This document shows, piece by piece, positions 8,351 through 17,605 of a DNA stretch of 64,000 nt (positions within the stretch are counted from its first letter, which is position 1; each line of letters opens with the position of its first letter). The notes beneath the pieces were generated by a model that worked only from the letters and a program-made list of their open reading frames with translations, was not told where the DNA came from and did not search any database. The stretch spans positions 434,001 to 498,000 of the forward strand of contig NZ_LR593887.1 of assembly GCF_901538355.1 (NCBI RefSeq), in the 5' to 3' direction. The translations under genes and the position numbers were made by a program. The stretch comes from Tuwongella immobilis. GTDB taxonomy: Bacteria > Planctomycetota > Planctomycetia > Gemmatales > Gemmataceae.

Positions 8351-9753
8351 ACACGCCCGTATCGCAGGTCGGAATGCGCGCTGCCAGCAGCATGCCCGAG
8401 TTGATCGCCGAGGCGCAAACCAGCGAAGAACGCTTCCTGCGGCAAATTTTCGTCCGCGATCAGATGGCGGAGTGGTCGAAATCTCCGCTGTTGATGAATC
8501 GCGCCGAAGGGGTGCATTATTGGGACGTGACCGGCAAGCGGTATCTGGATGCGCTATCGGGCATCTACACCGTCAGCGTCGGCCATGGCAATCGCCGGGT
8601 GATCGACGCGATTCGGCAGCAATTCGACATGCTGCATTTCTCGCCGCCGATGCACGGAACCAACCCCGTCGCCGTGCAACTGGCAAACCTCATTGCCGAG
8701 GTGGCACCGGGCGATCTCAACACGGTGAAATTCGAATGCGCTGGCAGCGAAGTCACCGAAGCCGCCATCAAAATTGCCCGGCAATATCACAAACTCACCG
8801 GCAATCCCGGCAAATACAAGATCATCACCCGATACCAATCGTGGCATGGCTCGACGTTGGGGGCCCTCTCCGCATCCGGCTTGAAGAGTCGCAAGACGGT
8901 GAATGAGCCATTGGCACCGGGCTTTCTGCATGTGTTTCCTCCCACATGCTACCGTTGCCCGTTCGGGAAGCAGTACCCCAGCTGCGACATCACCTGCGCC
9001 ACGCTGATTGGCGATGTCATGGAAATGGAAGACCCCGCGACGGTGGCCGCCGTCATGGTCGAACCGATTGGCCACACCGGCGGAATTATCGATCCGCCAC
9101 CAGAATATCTTCCGAAGCTGCGGGAATTGTGTACAAAGCATAACGTCTTGTTGATTTTCGATGAAATCATCACCGGCATGGGCCGCACCGGGGAATTGTT
9201 TGCCGCCGACACCTTCGGCGTGGTGCCCGATGTGCTGGTGACCGCCAAGGGATTATCCGGCGGATTTCTGCCGCTCTCGGCAATGATTACCCGCAAGCCG
9301 ATTGCCGACGCCTTTTGGGGGCCGATCGAAACCAATCCCGGATTCGTCGAAGGGCACACCTTTGAAGGGCACCCGATTGCCTGCGCTGCGGGCATCGCCG
9401 TGTTGCGCGAGATTCTCGAACGCGATCTCTGCGCCAACGCCCGCGCTCAAGGGCAGGTGCTGCGCGCGGGGTTTGAGCGGCTGAGCCAAAAATACGGCAT
9501 CATCGGCGACATTCGCGGCAAGGGGCTGTTGCAAGGCGTGGAATGGGTGGCCGATGTCCCCAGCAAGCGCCGATTCGCCGACCCCATTGGCATGAAGATC
9601 GGCCGCCGCGCGTTGCACAACGGGCTGCTGTGTCGATTCGATCCGCACTGGCTGGCATTCGGCCCGGCACTCATTTCGACCACCGAACAGATCGAAGAAA
9701 TGCTCGATTTGCTCGACCGAAGTATTGACGAAGTCTTCCACAACCGGGGCTAG
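8347..9753 (+). CDS. Class III PLP-dependent aminotransferase
   Basis: A 468-residue fold-type I aminotransferase of the omega-amino acid/acetylornithine group. It shows GVHYWDVTGKRYLDALSGI at the N-terminus, LIFDEIITGMGRTG with the PLP-binding Asp272, and TAKGLSGGFLPLSA with the Schiff-base Lys301, followed by EGHTFEGHPIACAAG. The family moves amino groups from omega-amino acids, diamines or beta-alanine-type donors to keto acids. Start ATG at 8347 overlaps the M20 stop (ATGA). The exact substrate is undetermined; the coupled M20 enzyme suggests an N-acylated diamine or amino acid pathway. Confidence 0.88.
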   Translation: MNTPVSQVGMRAASSMPELIAEAQTSEERFLRQIFVRDQMAEWSKSPLLMNRAEGVHYWDVTGKRYLDALSGIYTVSVGHGNRRVIDAIRQQFDMLHFSPPMHGTNPVAVQLANLIAEVAPGDLNTVKFECAGSEVTEAAIKIARQYHKLTGNPGKYKIITRYQSWHGSTLGALSASGLKSRKTVNEPLAPGFLHVFPPTCYRCPFGKQYPSCDITCATLIGDVMEMEDPATVAAVMVEPIGHTGGIIDPPPEYLPKLRELCTKHNVLLIFDEIITGMGRTGELFAADTFGVVPDVLVTAKGLSGGFLPLSAMITRKPIADAFWGPIETNPGFVEGHTFEGHPIACAAGIAVLREILERDLCANARAQGQVLRAGFERLSQKYGIIGDIRGKGLLQGVEWVADVPSKRRFADPIGMKIGRRALHNGLLCRFDPHWLAFGPALISTTEQIEEMLDLLDRSIDEVFHNRG

Positions 9754-9836
9754 GATTCGCTTCCCCCCAAAGAATCCATGCGGTAGAATAGAATTCTTGG
9801 CATGGATTCGCACTCTCGCATGGGGTCGAAGGATTT

Positions 9837-10937
9837 ATGGAACTGGGTGTGGCCGCTGTTCTCGATCGCCTGCGCCGGCATCGAATCCTGGCGGCGTTGC
9901 CTTTACTCGAAGCAACCAGCGTTATCGCCCCGAAATCAGCCGACGCTGATTCGTTCGTGGAGGCATTGTACGAACGCGGCTGGATCACCTCGTACCAACG
10001 TCAAGCCCTGATGCGACGCGACCAATTGCTGTCGCTGTCGCATTATCAGTTATTGGAGCGTCTCGGCTCGGGCGGGGTGTCGCATGTCTACAAAGTCCGC
10101 GACACCCGGACCAATCGCTTGGCCGCGCTCAAAGTGCTGCACGAAGATGCCCAGACCAATCCGGAAACGCTCGCCCGATTCGAGCGCGAAATCACGGTGG
10201 CAACGCATCTGGTGCATCCGAATATCGTGCAAGCGATTGATGCCGATATTGCCGCCGGGAAAGTCGCATATCTGGCCATGGAATTTCTGCCCGGCATCGA
10301 TTTGAGCCACGTGCTCATCCAAGCCACCCGCGTGGCGTTGCAGCCGGCATGCGTCTACATCGCACAGGCGGCATTGGGATTGCAGCACGCCCATGAGAAC
10401 GGTTTGATTCACCGGGACATCAAACCCGCAAATTTGCTGGTGACGGTCCCCGATTCGCCGACCGCGCCCACGGCTGCCGAAGTCGCCCAATCCAGCGACG
10501 GCAAAGTGTTGAAGATTCTCGACTTAGGATTGGCCCGCACCCAACGATCCAGCCAAAGCGATGTCGGCATGTCGGTGACGGGGCACGGGACGCTGTTGGG
10601 CACACCCGATTACATGGCACCGGAGCAGGGGCGCGATCCTCGCGGCGTCGATATTCGCGCAGATATTTATTCGTTGGGGTGCACCTTTTTTCATTTACTG
10701 ACCGGGAAAGTACCATTCGACGGCGGCAATGTGATGCAGAAATTGTTCCGCCACGTCTCCGAGCCACCGCCGCGAGTCGAACGCTACCTTCCGAATGTGC
10801 CCAAACCGTTGGCCGATCTGGTCGCGTGGATGATTACCAAAACCCCTGCCGAACGACCCCCGCAGCCTTGGATTGTCGCCAAACGGCTGCAAGCCTTGGG
10901 CCTCATCGATTCGCTGCCCATCCCCAACTTGACCTGA
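9837..10937 (+). CDS. Soluble Ser/Thr protein kinase
   Basis: A 366-residue Hanks-type kinase without membrane segments. A ~65-residue N-terminal extension (FVEALYERGWITSYQRQALM) of a type common in planctomycete kinases precedes the catalytic domain. Key elements are the glycine loop LGSGGVSHVY (76-84), Lys99 in LAALKVL, the catalytic loop HRDIKPANLL (Asp194), and MAPEQ in the activation segment. The magnesium motif reads DLG (229-231) rather than DFG, a tolerated and frequent bacterial variant. Start ATG at 9837 follows GAAGGA. No cognate phosphatase or substrate gene is adjacent. The domain ends near the C-terminus, so there is no sensor domain. Confidence 0.9.
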   Translation: MELGVAAVLDRLRRHRILAALPLLEATSVIAPKSADADSFVEALYERGWITSYQRQALMRRDQLLSLSHYQLLERLGSGGVSHVYKVRDTRTNRLAALKVLHEDAQTNPETLARFEREITVATHLVHPNIVQAIDADIAAGKVAYLAMEFLPGIDLSHVLIQATRVALQPACVYIAQAALGLQHAHENGLIHRDIKPANLLVTVPDSPTAPTAAEVAQSSDGKVLKILDLGLARTQRSSQSDVGMSVTGHGTLLGTPDYMAPEQGRDPRGVDIRADIYSLGCTFFHLLTGKVPFDGGNVMQKLFRHVSEPPPRVERYLPNVPKPLADLVAWMITKTPAERPPQPWIVAKRLQALGLIDSLPIPNLT

Positions 10938-11085
10938 TCCGTTGCGGATGTCGGGACCGAACCGGCCGCCATTCGCGTGGAGAACCGCATTCGGGAGCTC
11001 GCCAGGCGGACTCGAATCGGATCGCCCGGAAATGATCGCAGGTTCCCGGAGCACATTCCAATTCGAGCCGCTGAGACCACTCCAT

Positions 11086-11128
11086 GAGTCCGACGCCGAG
11101 CGATTCAGGCGATGCTCGGCGAGGACTC
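11086..11128. terminator. Strong hairpin between convergent kinase and nuclease genes
   Basis: GAGTCC (11086-11091) plus CGCCGAGC (11094-11101) pair with GCTCGGCG (11114-11121) and GGACTC (11123-11128), giving a 14-pair stem with a small asymmetric bulge. It lies between the kinase stop and the nuclease stop, which face each other. No T-tract is seen, so termination is inferred from position. Confidence 0.5.
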
Positions 11129-11153
11129 CTGGCGGAAATTCAAGCCAGTGAAT

Positions 11154-12914
11154 TTACGGTTGCGGTGTGGATGAGTAGCGGAAGCTGGCCACCAGTGGGG
11201 TATGGTCGCTCAACCCCGGCGTCGCCAGCATCAAATCGCTGCGCACCACAATCTGCCGAAAGACGAATCCGACATCGTCCGCCAGCACCGCATTGATCGC
11301 AATTCGATCCAATTCGCCCAGCGGATGCGTGCTGCGGTTCGCGGCTGGAATGTTCTCATGCAGATCGATGAGATCATCGTTCGGCGTATTCGTTTCCATC
11401 CCCAGCAGCACCCCCATATCCGTTTGGGCCGTGGTGTCGGCATGCGGTTTTCGCGTGTTCATATCTCCCAGAACCACCACCGCCAATCCCGGCGTTTCTT
11501 GCTGTTGTTTGGTCAGATAGTGGTTCATGACCCGCGCTTGCTTCTTCCGTTGAGTAATATCAGCGACATCTTTGCCGGCTTTGAGGTGGCAGTTGATGAC
11601 GATCATCTTCTTGGTGGTGCCATCGGGCAGGGATTGCGTGAGCGTCATCACACAATGCTTGGATGGGACTTTGTAGAGATTGTTATTGCCATAATCGGCA
11701 TTCGGAATTCGAGCGAAGGTCGCCGTGGCTCCTAGATCCCGCACCAGAAACGCCACATCTTGTTCCGTGCTCGTATCGTTGCCTTGCACAAACCCCACTT
11801 GATAGGTGACGCCATACTTGGCTTTCACCTCGTTGGCGAGATCCTTGACCACCTTTTCATTTTCGATTTCTTGCAGCGCAATGATATGCGGCAGGCCACA
11901 ATCGCGGATCACCTTCCCGGCTTGTTCCACCCGACTCTTGTAAATCGCGGGCGAGTCCGCACTCTGCTGGACGGCCGTCTGCGATTGATTGTCCGAAAGA
12001 TCCGCATCGAAGAACCATTCCAAATTCCACGTCATGATGTGATATTCGCCATTTTCGATCAGCGTTGGCGAGCTGGCAGCGGGAGTCGGCGGAGTGGTGC
12101 CGTTGGTGCTCGAGTCGCCCGGCTGAGGGGCCGCTGCGACCGGATTCGGCACCGCTCCACCCGGCTGGAAGATCCGATGCGCCAAGGTGGCATCATCAAT
12201 AAACGGGTTGCTTTTGCCTTGAAGCGCTGCAATGCGAGAATTGCGGGCCGCTTCCTCGGCATCCACCGGATCCGCCAAATGCCAGGCCAGCAGCGTCGAT
12301 TTTTGCCCATCAAAGAAATTCAGATCAATTCCCTGATTGCCATAAATCGTGCGGAAGTAGAACATCGCCCGCGCAACATTCCCTTTGCTGGCCTCGCGCG
12401 GCTCGAATCGGCCACTGGCGTATTCGCTGTAGTCGTCGATGTTCGCTCCCGGAATCCCGGTCAGATAGGTTGGGCTGTTCCAAAACTTTTGCGTTTGGGC
12501 ATCCGGAATCTCGGCGAACGGTAAATTGCCACGCGATTCGTTGATTCGGCTGTACGACGGGTACAGATGGTGCAAATCGCACTTCTTCTTCTCTTTGTTG
12601 GCAGCCCCGAATTTGGATTGCGGCCAAACATGCTCCGTGTTCACCACCGTACTCGGCGGAATCGTCGTCGTGGCGTACAGCACACCGCTGTAAATCAACC
12701 GCACCTTCCCGTTGTTATTGGCGACGTTCGAGAAGAGGTGATGTCGGGCTTGCGCGTACGAGTAAATCGTGGTCGGCGAGTATTCGGTCCGCACCAGTTC
12801 TTCCAGAGCCGCGCCTTGTTTCGTGGGGTGGATCGGTTGCGCGCTCAGGGCCAGCGGGAACAGGAGTATCGCCGCGAAAACTCCAAAACAGCCTCGGTTC
12901 CAAACATGTTGCAT
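11154..12914 (-). CDS. Secreted fusion of endonuclease I (NucM-like) and an EEP-family phosphodiesterase
   Basis: A 586-residue exported protein with two nuclease modules. After a signal peptide (1-25, ending SAQPIHP) comes an endonuclease I/NucM domain with NTEHVWPQS (92-100), DLHHLYPS (113-120) and NESRGN. A Pro/Thr-rich linker (about 265-298) leads to an endonuclease/exonuclease/phosphatase domain: MTWNLEWFFD, ALQEIENEK, CHLKAGK, GDMNTRKP, LDRIAIN and SDHTPLV, all the usual catalytic positions. It should degrade extracellular DNA and perhaps remove terminal phosphates. ATG at 12914 is chosen because AGGTG lies 5 bases upstream; the longer frame starts with TTG. Monocistronic, convergent with the kinase gene. 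Confidence 0.9.
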   Translation of the reverse strand: MQHVWNRGCFGVFAAILLFPLALSAQPIHPTKQGAALEELVRTEYSPTTIYSYAQARHHLFSNVANNNGKVRLIYSGVLYATTTIPPSTVVNTEHVWPQSKFGAANKEKKKCDLHHLYPSYSRINESRGNLPFAEIPDAQTQKFWNSPTYLTGIPGANIDDYSEYASGRFEPREASKGNVARAMFYFRTIYGNQGIDLNFFDGQKSTLLAWHLADPVDAEEAARNSRIAALQGKSNPFIDDATLAHRIFQPGGAVPNPVAAAPQPGDSSTNGTTPPTPAASSPTLIENGEYHIMTWNLEWFFDADLSDNQSQTAVQQSADSPAIYKSRVEQAGKVIRDCGLPHIIALQEIENEKVVKDLANEVKAKYGVTYQVGFVQGNDTSTEQDVAFLVRDLGATATFARIPNADYGNNNLYKVPSKHCVMTLTQSLPDGTTKKMIVINCHLKAGKDVADITQRKKQARVMNHYLTKQQQETPGLAVVVLGDMNTRKPHADTTAQTDMGVLLGMETNTPNDDLIDLHENIPAANRSTHPLGELDRIAINAVLADDVGFVFRQIVVRSDLMLATPGLSDHTPLVASFRYSSTPQP

Positions 12915-13221
12915 CGGAACACCTGTCATGTGAAGTGGTGAGCAAAAGAAGCGATCGCATATCAAGCTAATCAGTAGAATGACATTGTCAATAAGATTCT
13001 TGGATCGAAACTGCTGAAAATTGAAGTTTCAAATAGTCTCGTCTTTGATGTGTGGATTTGGAGAAGAATGGATGTGGGGAACCGGGATCTGTCGGGACTG
13101 AGGTGGGGGGATGGTTCATCGCGGCGGGGTACTTTCCGTTCCTTCTTGAAATGCGTAAGCGACTGACAATGAATGCGAAACGTGGGGGGAAATTTCGCGA
13201 GGGCACGTTGGGAGGATGCGC
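12915..13221. other. Divergent intergenic region of nuclease and Old Yellow Enzyme genes
   Basis: About 307 bases without a gene. The part next to the nuclease gene is AT-rich and contains the perfect 5+1+5 palindrome TGACATTGTCA at 12980-12990, which overlaps a minus-strand TTGACA (12991-12986). A matching -10 box is not clear. The rest holds nothing I can assign apart from the GGAGG ribosome site at 13211-13215. Confidence 0.35.
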
Positions 13222-14328
13222 ATGACAACAACATTGTGGACGCCGGTGCAGGTGGGGGCGTTGGAGTTGCCGAATCGGATGGTGATGGCTCCGATGACGC
13301 GGAATCGGGCCGGGGCGGGGAATGTGCCCACGGAATTGGCGGTGGAATACTACCGTCAGCGTGCCTCGGCGGGATTGATCATCGGGGAAGGAACGCAGGT
13401 ATCGCCGCAAGGGGTGGGCTATCCTGGGACGCCGGGCATCCACACGCCGGAGCAGATTGCCGGTTGGCGACAAGTGACGGATGCCGTTCATGCGGCGGGC
13501 GGTCGAATGTTTCTGCAATTGTGGCATTGTGGCCGCGTCTCGCACTCGTTCTTCCATGGGGGGGAATTGCCCGTCGCTCCATCGCCGATTGCAATCAACG
13601 CCAAGACGTTGCAGTTTCGTGGAGATGGTGGTGTGCCCTTCGAGGTGCCGCGACCGCTGGAACGCCATGAAATTCCGCAAGTGATTGACCAGTTTCGGCT
13701 TGGAGCGATTGCTGCCCAGCAAGCCGGATTCGACGGCGTCGAAATTCACGGTGCCTTCGGATACCTGCCCGATCAATTCTTGCAAGATGGCTCGAATCAA
13801 CGAACGGATGATTACGGGGGGAGCATCGCCAATCGCGCCCGATTCCTGCTTGAAATCGCCGAGACGGTGATTGGCGTGTGGGGGGCAGACCGGGTCGGGG
13901 TGAAGTTATCGCCCAGCAACACGTACAACGACATGCGCGATTCCAATCCGGTGGCCACATTTGGCTATGCGATTGAGCAATTGAACGCCATGAAGCTGGC
14001 GTATTTGCACATCATGGGGGCCAGCGAGGCCGATTTGCGGCACGGTGGAAATGCGATTCCGTTGGCCGTATTTCGTCCGAAAGTGACCGTGTCCCTGATC
14101 GCCAATCAGGATTACGACCGCGAAAAAGCAATGGCGGCGGTGGCCAGTGGGGACGCCGATTTGGTGTCGTTCGGTCGGCTGTTTTTGGCCAATCCCGATC
14201 TGCCCGCGCGATTCCAACACCATGCCCCGTTGAATTTGCCGAACCCCGCCACGTTCTACGGCGGCGGCGCGGAAGGCTACACCGATTACCCATTCTGGCA
14301 GCCGGAACTGGCGACGGCCAGTTCGTGA
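13222..14328 (+). CDS. Old Yellow Enzyme family FMN oxidoreductase (alkene reductase-like)
   Basis: A 368-residue TIM-barrel flavoenzyme. It shows MAPMTRNRA near the N-terminus, LQLWHCGRVSH (99-109), GVEIHGAFGYLPDQFL (173-187) and the FMN phosphate-binding end region ASGDADLVSFGRLFLANPDL. Family members reduce activated C=C bonds or nitro groups with NAD(P)H. The substrate-anchoring pair is normally His-x-x-Asn or His-x-x-His; here it is His176 and Phe179, while the proton-donor Tyr181 is kept. That could narrow or change the substrate range. ATG at 13222 is chosen because GGAGG lies 6 bases upstream, whereas ATG at 13216 touches it. Confidence 0.88.
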   Translation: MTTTLWTPVQVGALELPNRMVMAPMTRNRAGAGNVPTELAVEYYRQRASAGLIIGEGTQVSPQGVGYPGTPGIHTPEQIAGWRQVTDAVHAAGGRMFLQLWHCGRVSHSFFHGGELPVAPSPIAINAKTLQFRGDGGVPFEVPRPLERHEIPQVIDQFRLGAIAAQQAGFDGVEIHGAFGYLPDQFLQDGSNQRTDDYGGSIANRARFLLEIAETVIGVWGADRVGVKLSPSNTYNDMRDSNPVATFGYAIEQLNAMKLAYLHIMGASEADLRHGGNAIPLAVFRPKVTVSLIANQDYDREKAMAAVASGDADLVSFGRLFLANPDLPARFQHHAPLNLPNPATFYGGGAEGYTDYPFWQPELATASS

Positions 14329-14389
14329 TGCTTCGTCGCCGATTGCGAACCTCCCGCGGTGGCAAATGCTCACTTCGGGAGCATCAATC

Positions 14390-14759
14390 GCTTCTCCGAC
14401 GGAATCGACGACCGAGGTTGGCATGAAGCTGTGGCTGGATGATGTTCGTGATCCCCGGAGTGTCAAAATCCAAGAAGATTTTGGTGCGGATGGGGATGAA
14501 TTGTGGGTCAAAACCGCGGCGAGCGCGATTCATTATCTTCGCCAAGGAATCGTCGAATCGATTTCGCTGGATCACGATCTCGGCCCGCCCTCCGCTGGCA
14601 CGGGATTGGATGTGGCCCGGTTCATCGAAGAACAGGCATTCTACGGCACCATTCCCAAGTTGGTGTGGGCCGTTCATTCCACCAATCCGGTTGGTCGAAA
14701 AGCCATGACGCAGGCGATGACGAAGGCGGACGAATTCTGGAATGCCTCTCCGACGGAAT
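14390..14759. repeat. Pair of direct repeats bracketing the cREC gene
   Basis: The 13-mer TCTCCGACGGAAT is present at 14393-14405 and again at 14747-14759; extending left gives 16 bases with a single mismatch (14390-14405 and 14744-14759). The first copy lies just upstream of the cREC start codon and the second covers the last codons of the gene. The origin is unknown; duplication or insertion scars are possible. Confidence 0.45.
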
Positions 14760-14761
14760 GA
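14423..14761 (+). CDS. Stand-alone cREC-type receiver-like protein
   Basis: A 112-residue protein matching the cyclic-phosphate-processing receiver variant (cREC): it begins KLWLDDVRDP (Asp5, Asp6), has the diagnostic ISLDHDLG around residues 48-55 and ends with a VHSTNPVG segment. In this family the acidic pocket of a receiver fold is thought to act on RNA or nucleotide phosphates rather than receive a histidine phosphate; the function here is unproven. Start ATG at 14423 because conserved sequence begins at once; the frame is open a little further upstream. The family assignment is from memory of the motif, so moderate. Confidence 0.65.
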   Translation: MKLWLDDVRDPRSVKIQEDFGADGDELWVKTAASAIHYLRQGIVESISLDHDLGPPSAGTGLDVARFIEEQAFYGTIPKLVWAVHSTNPVGRKAMTQAMTKADEFWNASPTE

Positions 14762-14821
14762 GCATGCAGTTGCTTGAGTGAATTATTGATTGCAGTGATG
14801 TGGACCGTGAAGGGGCACAAT

Positions 14822-14856
14822 CTCCGGCGCACTCGACGAATGCGAGTGTGCCGGAG
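14822..14856. terminator. Long hairpin between cREC gene and lipoprotein gene
   Basis: CTCCGGCGCACTCG (14822-14835) pairs with CGAGTGTGCCGGAG (14843-14856) with one G-T pair and a 7-base loop. It lies between convergent stops at 14761 and 14925, so it probably ends one or both transcripts; there is no clear T-run. Confidence 0.55.
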
Positions 14857-14924
14857 GTGAATCCGTCAGCGAAGCCGCTGGGCGATTCGGGACTGCGGAT
14901 CGGAAGGCGATACGGGGCCAGGAG

Positions 14925-15353
14925 TTAGCGTTTGCCGCGACTGGGGACCAGCACTTTCAGTTCGCCACCCGCAGCGGGAACCTCCATCACCCCAATCGGA
15001 ATCGGGTTGACGCTTTTGCCTTGCAGTTGATCGCCCGAGGGGGGCAGCACGGTGACATCGTGCGCTCCCACCGCTGCACCCGACAGCTTGCCATCGTCCA
15101 GGATGGTGCTCAATTCAAAGCTGCCATCGTCCCCAATTCGGCCATTCGCCAAAATCGTGGGGTCACTCTTGAGGCGAAACGTCACCAATCCGCTGACGGC
15201 GGTGGGCTTGCTCGTCGCCTTGTCGAGCACCACTCCCTTGACGGGGACCGTCTTCGGGGCGGGCTTGTCGCTGCCGCCGGTGCTGCATCCCAGCAGCGTT
15301 CCGCTGAGTAGCAGCAACGCCAGCGTGCGTCGGATGAAATTCCAATTGCTCAC
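14925..15353 (-). CDS. Small lipoprotein with carboxypeptidase-regulatory-like beta domain
   Basis: A 142-residue predicted lipoprotein. The signal peptide ends in a lipobox (LLGC, Cys23), followed by a disordered Ser/Gly/Pro segment and one beta-sandwich domain ([30 protein letters not shown]) of the kind common behind planctomycete DUF1559 genes. It uses a GTG start that overlaps the DUF1559 stop as GTGA, so translation is coupled. This DUF1559-lipoprotein pairing recurs in Gemmataceae genomes, as far as I recall. The function is unknown; a cell-envelope role is inferred. Confidence 0.75.
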   Translation of the reverse strand: MSNWNFIRRTLALLLLSGTLLGCSTGGSDKPAPKTVPVKGVVLDKATSKPTAVSGLVTFRLKSDPTILANGRIGDDGSFELSTILDDGKLSGAAVGAHDVTVLPPSGDQLQGKSVNPIPIGVMEVPAAGGELKVLVPSRGKR

Positions 15354-16291
15354 CAGTCGCTCCCCAACGGATTGCCATCACGCGGATCGGCCACGTTCGC
15401 CCAGGTGATATCGGTGATGGACGAATTGACGAAGCGCACCGAACCATCCGCCAGTGCGACGTTCACGCCGCCGGTATGCGCGGATTGCGAACGCCCGGAA
15501 TCGCAGTTGTTCATCCAACGTGGATTGGATTGAAACTTGAGGCAGCTTTCCCAGTTGGCGACGCCACTTTTGTACGGCCCGGCACAGACAAACGGCCGCC
15601 AGCCGCCATTGGCATCCGCCCACAGCGAACCGTTGAGAATCGACAGATCCCCGCTGTTGCCACAAGTGATAAACACTTCGGAGAACATCATCGTATTCGA
15701 AGTGCCATCCGAGAACGAAGTCATCTTGTTGTAGTAGTCGGGCGAGCCGGTCGCGCCATTGCCAAATGCCAGGAAGTTGGCCCCGTAGCTGGTCCCGGCC
15801 CAGGCATTGGCCCCACCATACGGCGTGGAGCACTTCCCATTTTGATGCGATGGATCCGATGGGCAGATGAACGTCTTCACGGTCCGGTCAAACGGCCCAC
15901 CGCCGTAACCTGCGGGCGACACCAGCGAATAGATGTTGCCTTGCTCGACGTATGCCAGCAACGCATGGTAAATCGTGTAATTGGTGCCCTGCATCGGGCC
16001 GGAAGTGGTTGACATGCAGCCGGCAAGTCCGGGATCGGCACAATACGCCGACGCATACGGAAAAACCTGGTTGGCATCGTGATAATTGTGCGTCGCCAGG
16101 GCCAATTGCTTGATGTTGTTCTGGCACGACATGCGAGCGGCGGCTTCGCGCACTTTTTGAACGGCAGGCAGCAGTAAGCCGATCAAAATGGCGATGATGG
16201 CGATGACCACCAGCAGTTCAATTAGGGTAAACGCCGTCCGTGCCCTCCGGACACGTCGACCGATCGGCAGCAAATCGGATCGCATTGGCAT
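15350..16291 (-). CDS. DUF1559 prepilin-like protein
   Basis: A 313-residue protein of the planctomycete-expanded DUF1559 family. The N-terminus has a basic leader and a type IV pilin-like processing site and helix ([20 protein letters not shown], then [20 protein letters not shown]). The body has paired cysteines and ends with the family signature [17 protein letters not shown] (H-x-G-G-x-N-V-x-x-x-D-G-S). The product is likely processed by prepilin peptidase and held in the envelope as a pseudopilin. ATG at 16291 has GGAG 7 bases upstream. Coupled to the lipoprotein gene downstream. Confidence 0.9.
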   Translation of the reverse strand: MPMRSDLLPIGRRVRRARTAFTLIELLVVIAIIAILIGLLLPAVQKVREAAARMSCQNNIKQLALATHNYHDANQVFPYASAYCADPGLAGCMSTTSGPMQGTNYTIYHALLAYVEQGNIYSLVSPAGYGGGPFDRTVKTFICPSDPSHQNGKCSTPYGGANAWAGTSYGANFLAFGNGATGSPDYYNKMTSFSDGTSNTMMFSEVFITCGNSGDLSILNGSLWADANGGWRPFVCAGPYKSGVANWESCLKFQSNPRWMNNCDSGRSQSAHTGGVNVALADGSVRFVNSSITDITWANVADPRDGNPLGSDW

Positions 16292-16477
16292 TCCACACTC
16301 CGAAAAGAAACGAAAGGAATCATCCGGGGTAGGGGCGATGAACGGAATCCCTACCATGACGACAACATTGCATGCAATTCCGAGGCCGAAACGACTTTCT
16401 CAGATTGTTTTCATGCGAATGATTCGGAAAGAATCGGAAATGAACAGGGATTCGACTTTGGAGGGGGGAAATGCAAG

Positions 16478-16529
16478 ATCGCACTGCCTGAAAACTGCAC
16501 AAAGATTGCGCGATCTTCAGGCAGGCGAT
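16478..16529 (-). terminator. Hairpin downstream of the DUF3500 gene
   Basis: CTGCCTGAA (16484-16492) pairs with TTCAGGCAG (16516-16524), and ATCGC (16478-16482) with GCGAT (16525-16529), giving a 14-pair stem with one bulged base. It starts 12 bases after the DUF3500 stop on the minus strand and is followed by a moderately T-rich stretch. A terminator is the simplest reading. Confidence 0.5.
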
Positions 16530-16540
16530 TGGATCAATGA

Positions 16541-17605
16541 TTAGATCGACTTGCGAGCCACTTGCACGAAGGTGTGGACGTGCGGCAACACGCGGAAATT
16601 CCAGACAATCCCCGGACCTTCCAGCCGCCAGAAGTGCCACGGCTTGTCGTCTGTGGAGGTCTTGTCGCGGTAGAAGGCGAGGTGAATTGCGTCCATACCG
16701 CCGGTGGTGCGAATGATTTCCATGACTTCATCGACATCGGTTTGCCGATACGGGGCCAGCACGGTTCGCATGACATCTTCGACATGCTTGCGTTGATCGG
16801 CCTTTAGCGATGCCAGCGCGATGCCGGGACGCGGTTGACCTTGCGGGCGGAAGCGGATCGAGGCTTCTTGTTCGCCAGGCGAGCCGGTGACGGTCGCCAG
16901 TTTGCGTTGACCTTCATCCAAGGCATCGAACACCGACAGAACTGCCTTGGTTTGCGGCAAAAAGACGTTCTTATCGCTGTAACCGTTGGGGCTGTGACCG
17001 TAGTAAATCGGGCCACCGAAGGCGACGTCCGCTTGCGAATCGCCATCGCAGCGCACGGTCAGGTGATGCCCCGCGAATACCCAGGCGTATTTGCCATTGT
17101 TGGTGGGATCGCCGAACAGCGTCACCCCGCACCCTTCCAGCGAACCGGAATTGTCGAACGTGCCGCCACGGGTGAGATAGTGCATGCCTTGCTCGCCCGA
17201 GCTGATCGCCTTCAGGATGCGCTCGATGAGTTCGGTTTGCGGCTTGGTGTACACTTCTTCGATGGTCTTGCCGATGGCTCGGTTGTACATCCGCATGCGC
17301 GTCGGAGTCGCTTTGCCGTTGTTCGAGCCATGGTCAAACGGCAGCACTTCTTTTTTCTGGTCAGCAGTCAGCGTGCCGAAGAGTTCCTGAATCAGCATTT
17401 CGGCTTGGCGATCGACTTTGGCGGCAGGCTTGCTGGCCGTCGCTGGCGGGGCGGCCGTCAGCAACGACGCACCCGGTACACTGAGAAGTCCGGTCGCAAC
17501 CGTTGTAGCCGCAACGGTTTGCACAAATTGGCGGCGATCCACCGACACACGCGGCGTCTCGACACAGTCGGGGCAGGCGGGAGAGGCTTGGGATTCTGGC
17601 ATCAT
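16541..17605 (-). CDS. DUF3500 protein, Tat-exported
   Basis: A 354-residue secreted protein. The N-terminus has a twin-arginine-like signal (DRRQFVQTVAATTV, then a hydrophobic run and an Ala-rich cleavage region). The remainder matches DUF3500: the segments TPTRMRMYNRAIG, WVFAGHHLTVRCDGD and HFWRLEGPGIVWNFRVLPHV are typical of that family. The biochemical role is unknown; some members lie in nutrient-scavenging loci. Start at 17605 because AAGGAG precedes it at a good distance; the longer frame lacks a ribosome site. Divergent from the PL11 lyase gene. Confidence 0.85.
   Translation of the reverse strand: MMPESQASPACPDCVETPRVSVDRRQFVQTVAATTVATGLLSVPGASLLTAAPPATASKPAAKVDRQAEMLIQELFGTLTADQKKEVLPFDHGSNNGKATPTRMRMYNRAIGKTIEEVYTKPQTELIERILKAISSGEQGMHYLTRGGTFDNSGSLEGCGVTLFGDPTNNGKYAWVFAGHHLTVRCDGDSQADVAFGGPIYYGHSPNGYSDKNVFLPQTKAVLSVFDALDEGQRKLATVTGSPGEQEASIRFRPQGQPRPGIALASLKADQRKHVEDVMRTVLAPYRQTDVDEVMEIIRTTGGMDAIHLAFYRDKTSTDDKPWHFWRLEGPGIVWNFRVLPHVHTFVQVARKSI

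Noticed and set aside
12988-13800. 270-codon minus-strand frame across the Old Yellow Enzyme gene
   Set aside because: Shadow of the real gene; composition is Arg/His/Pro-rich and no family is recognisable.
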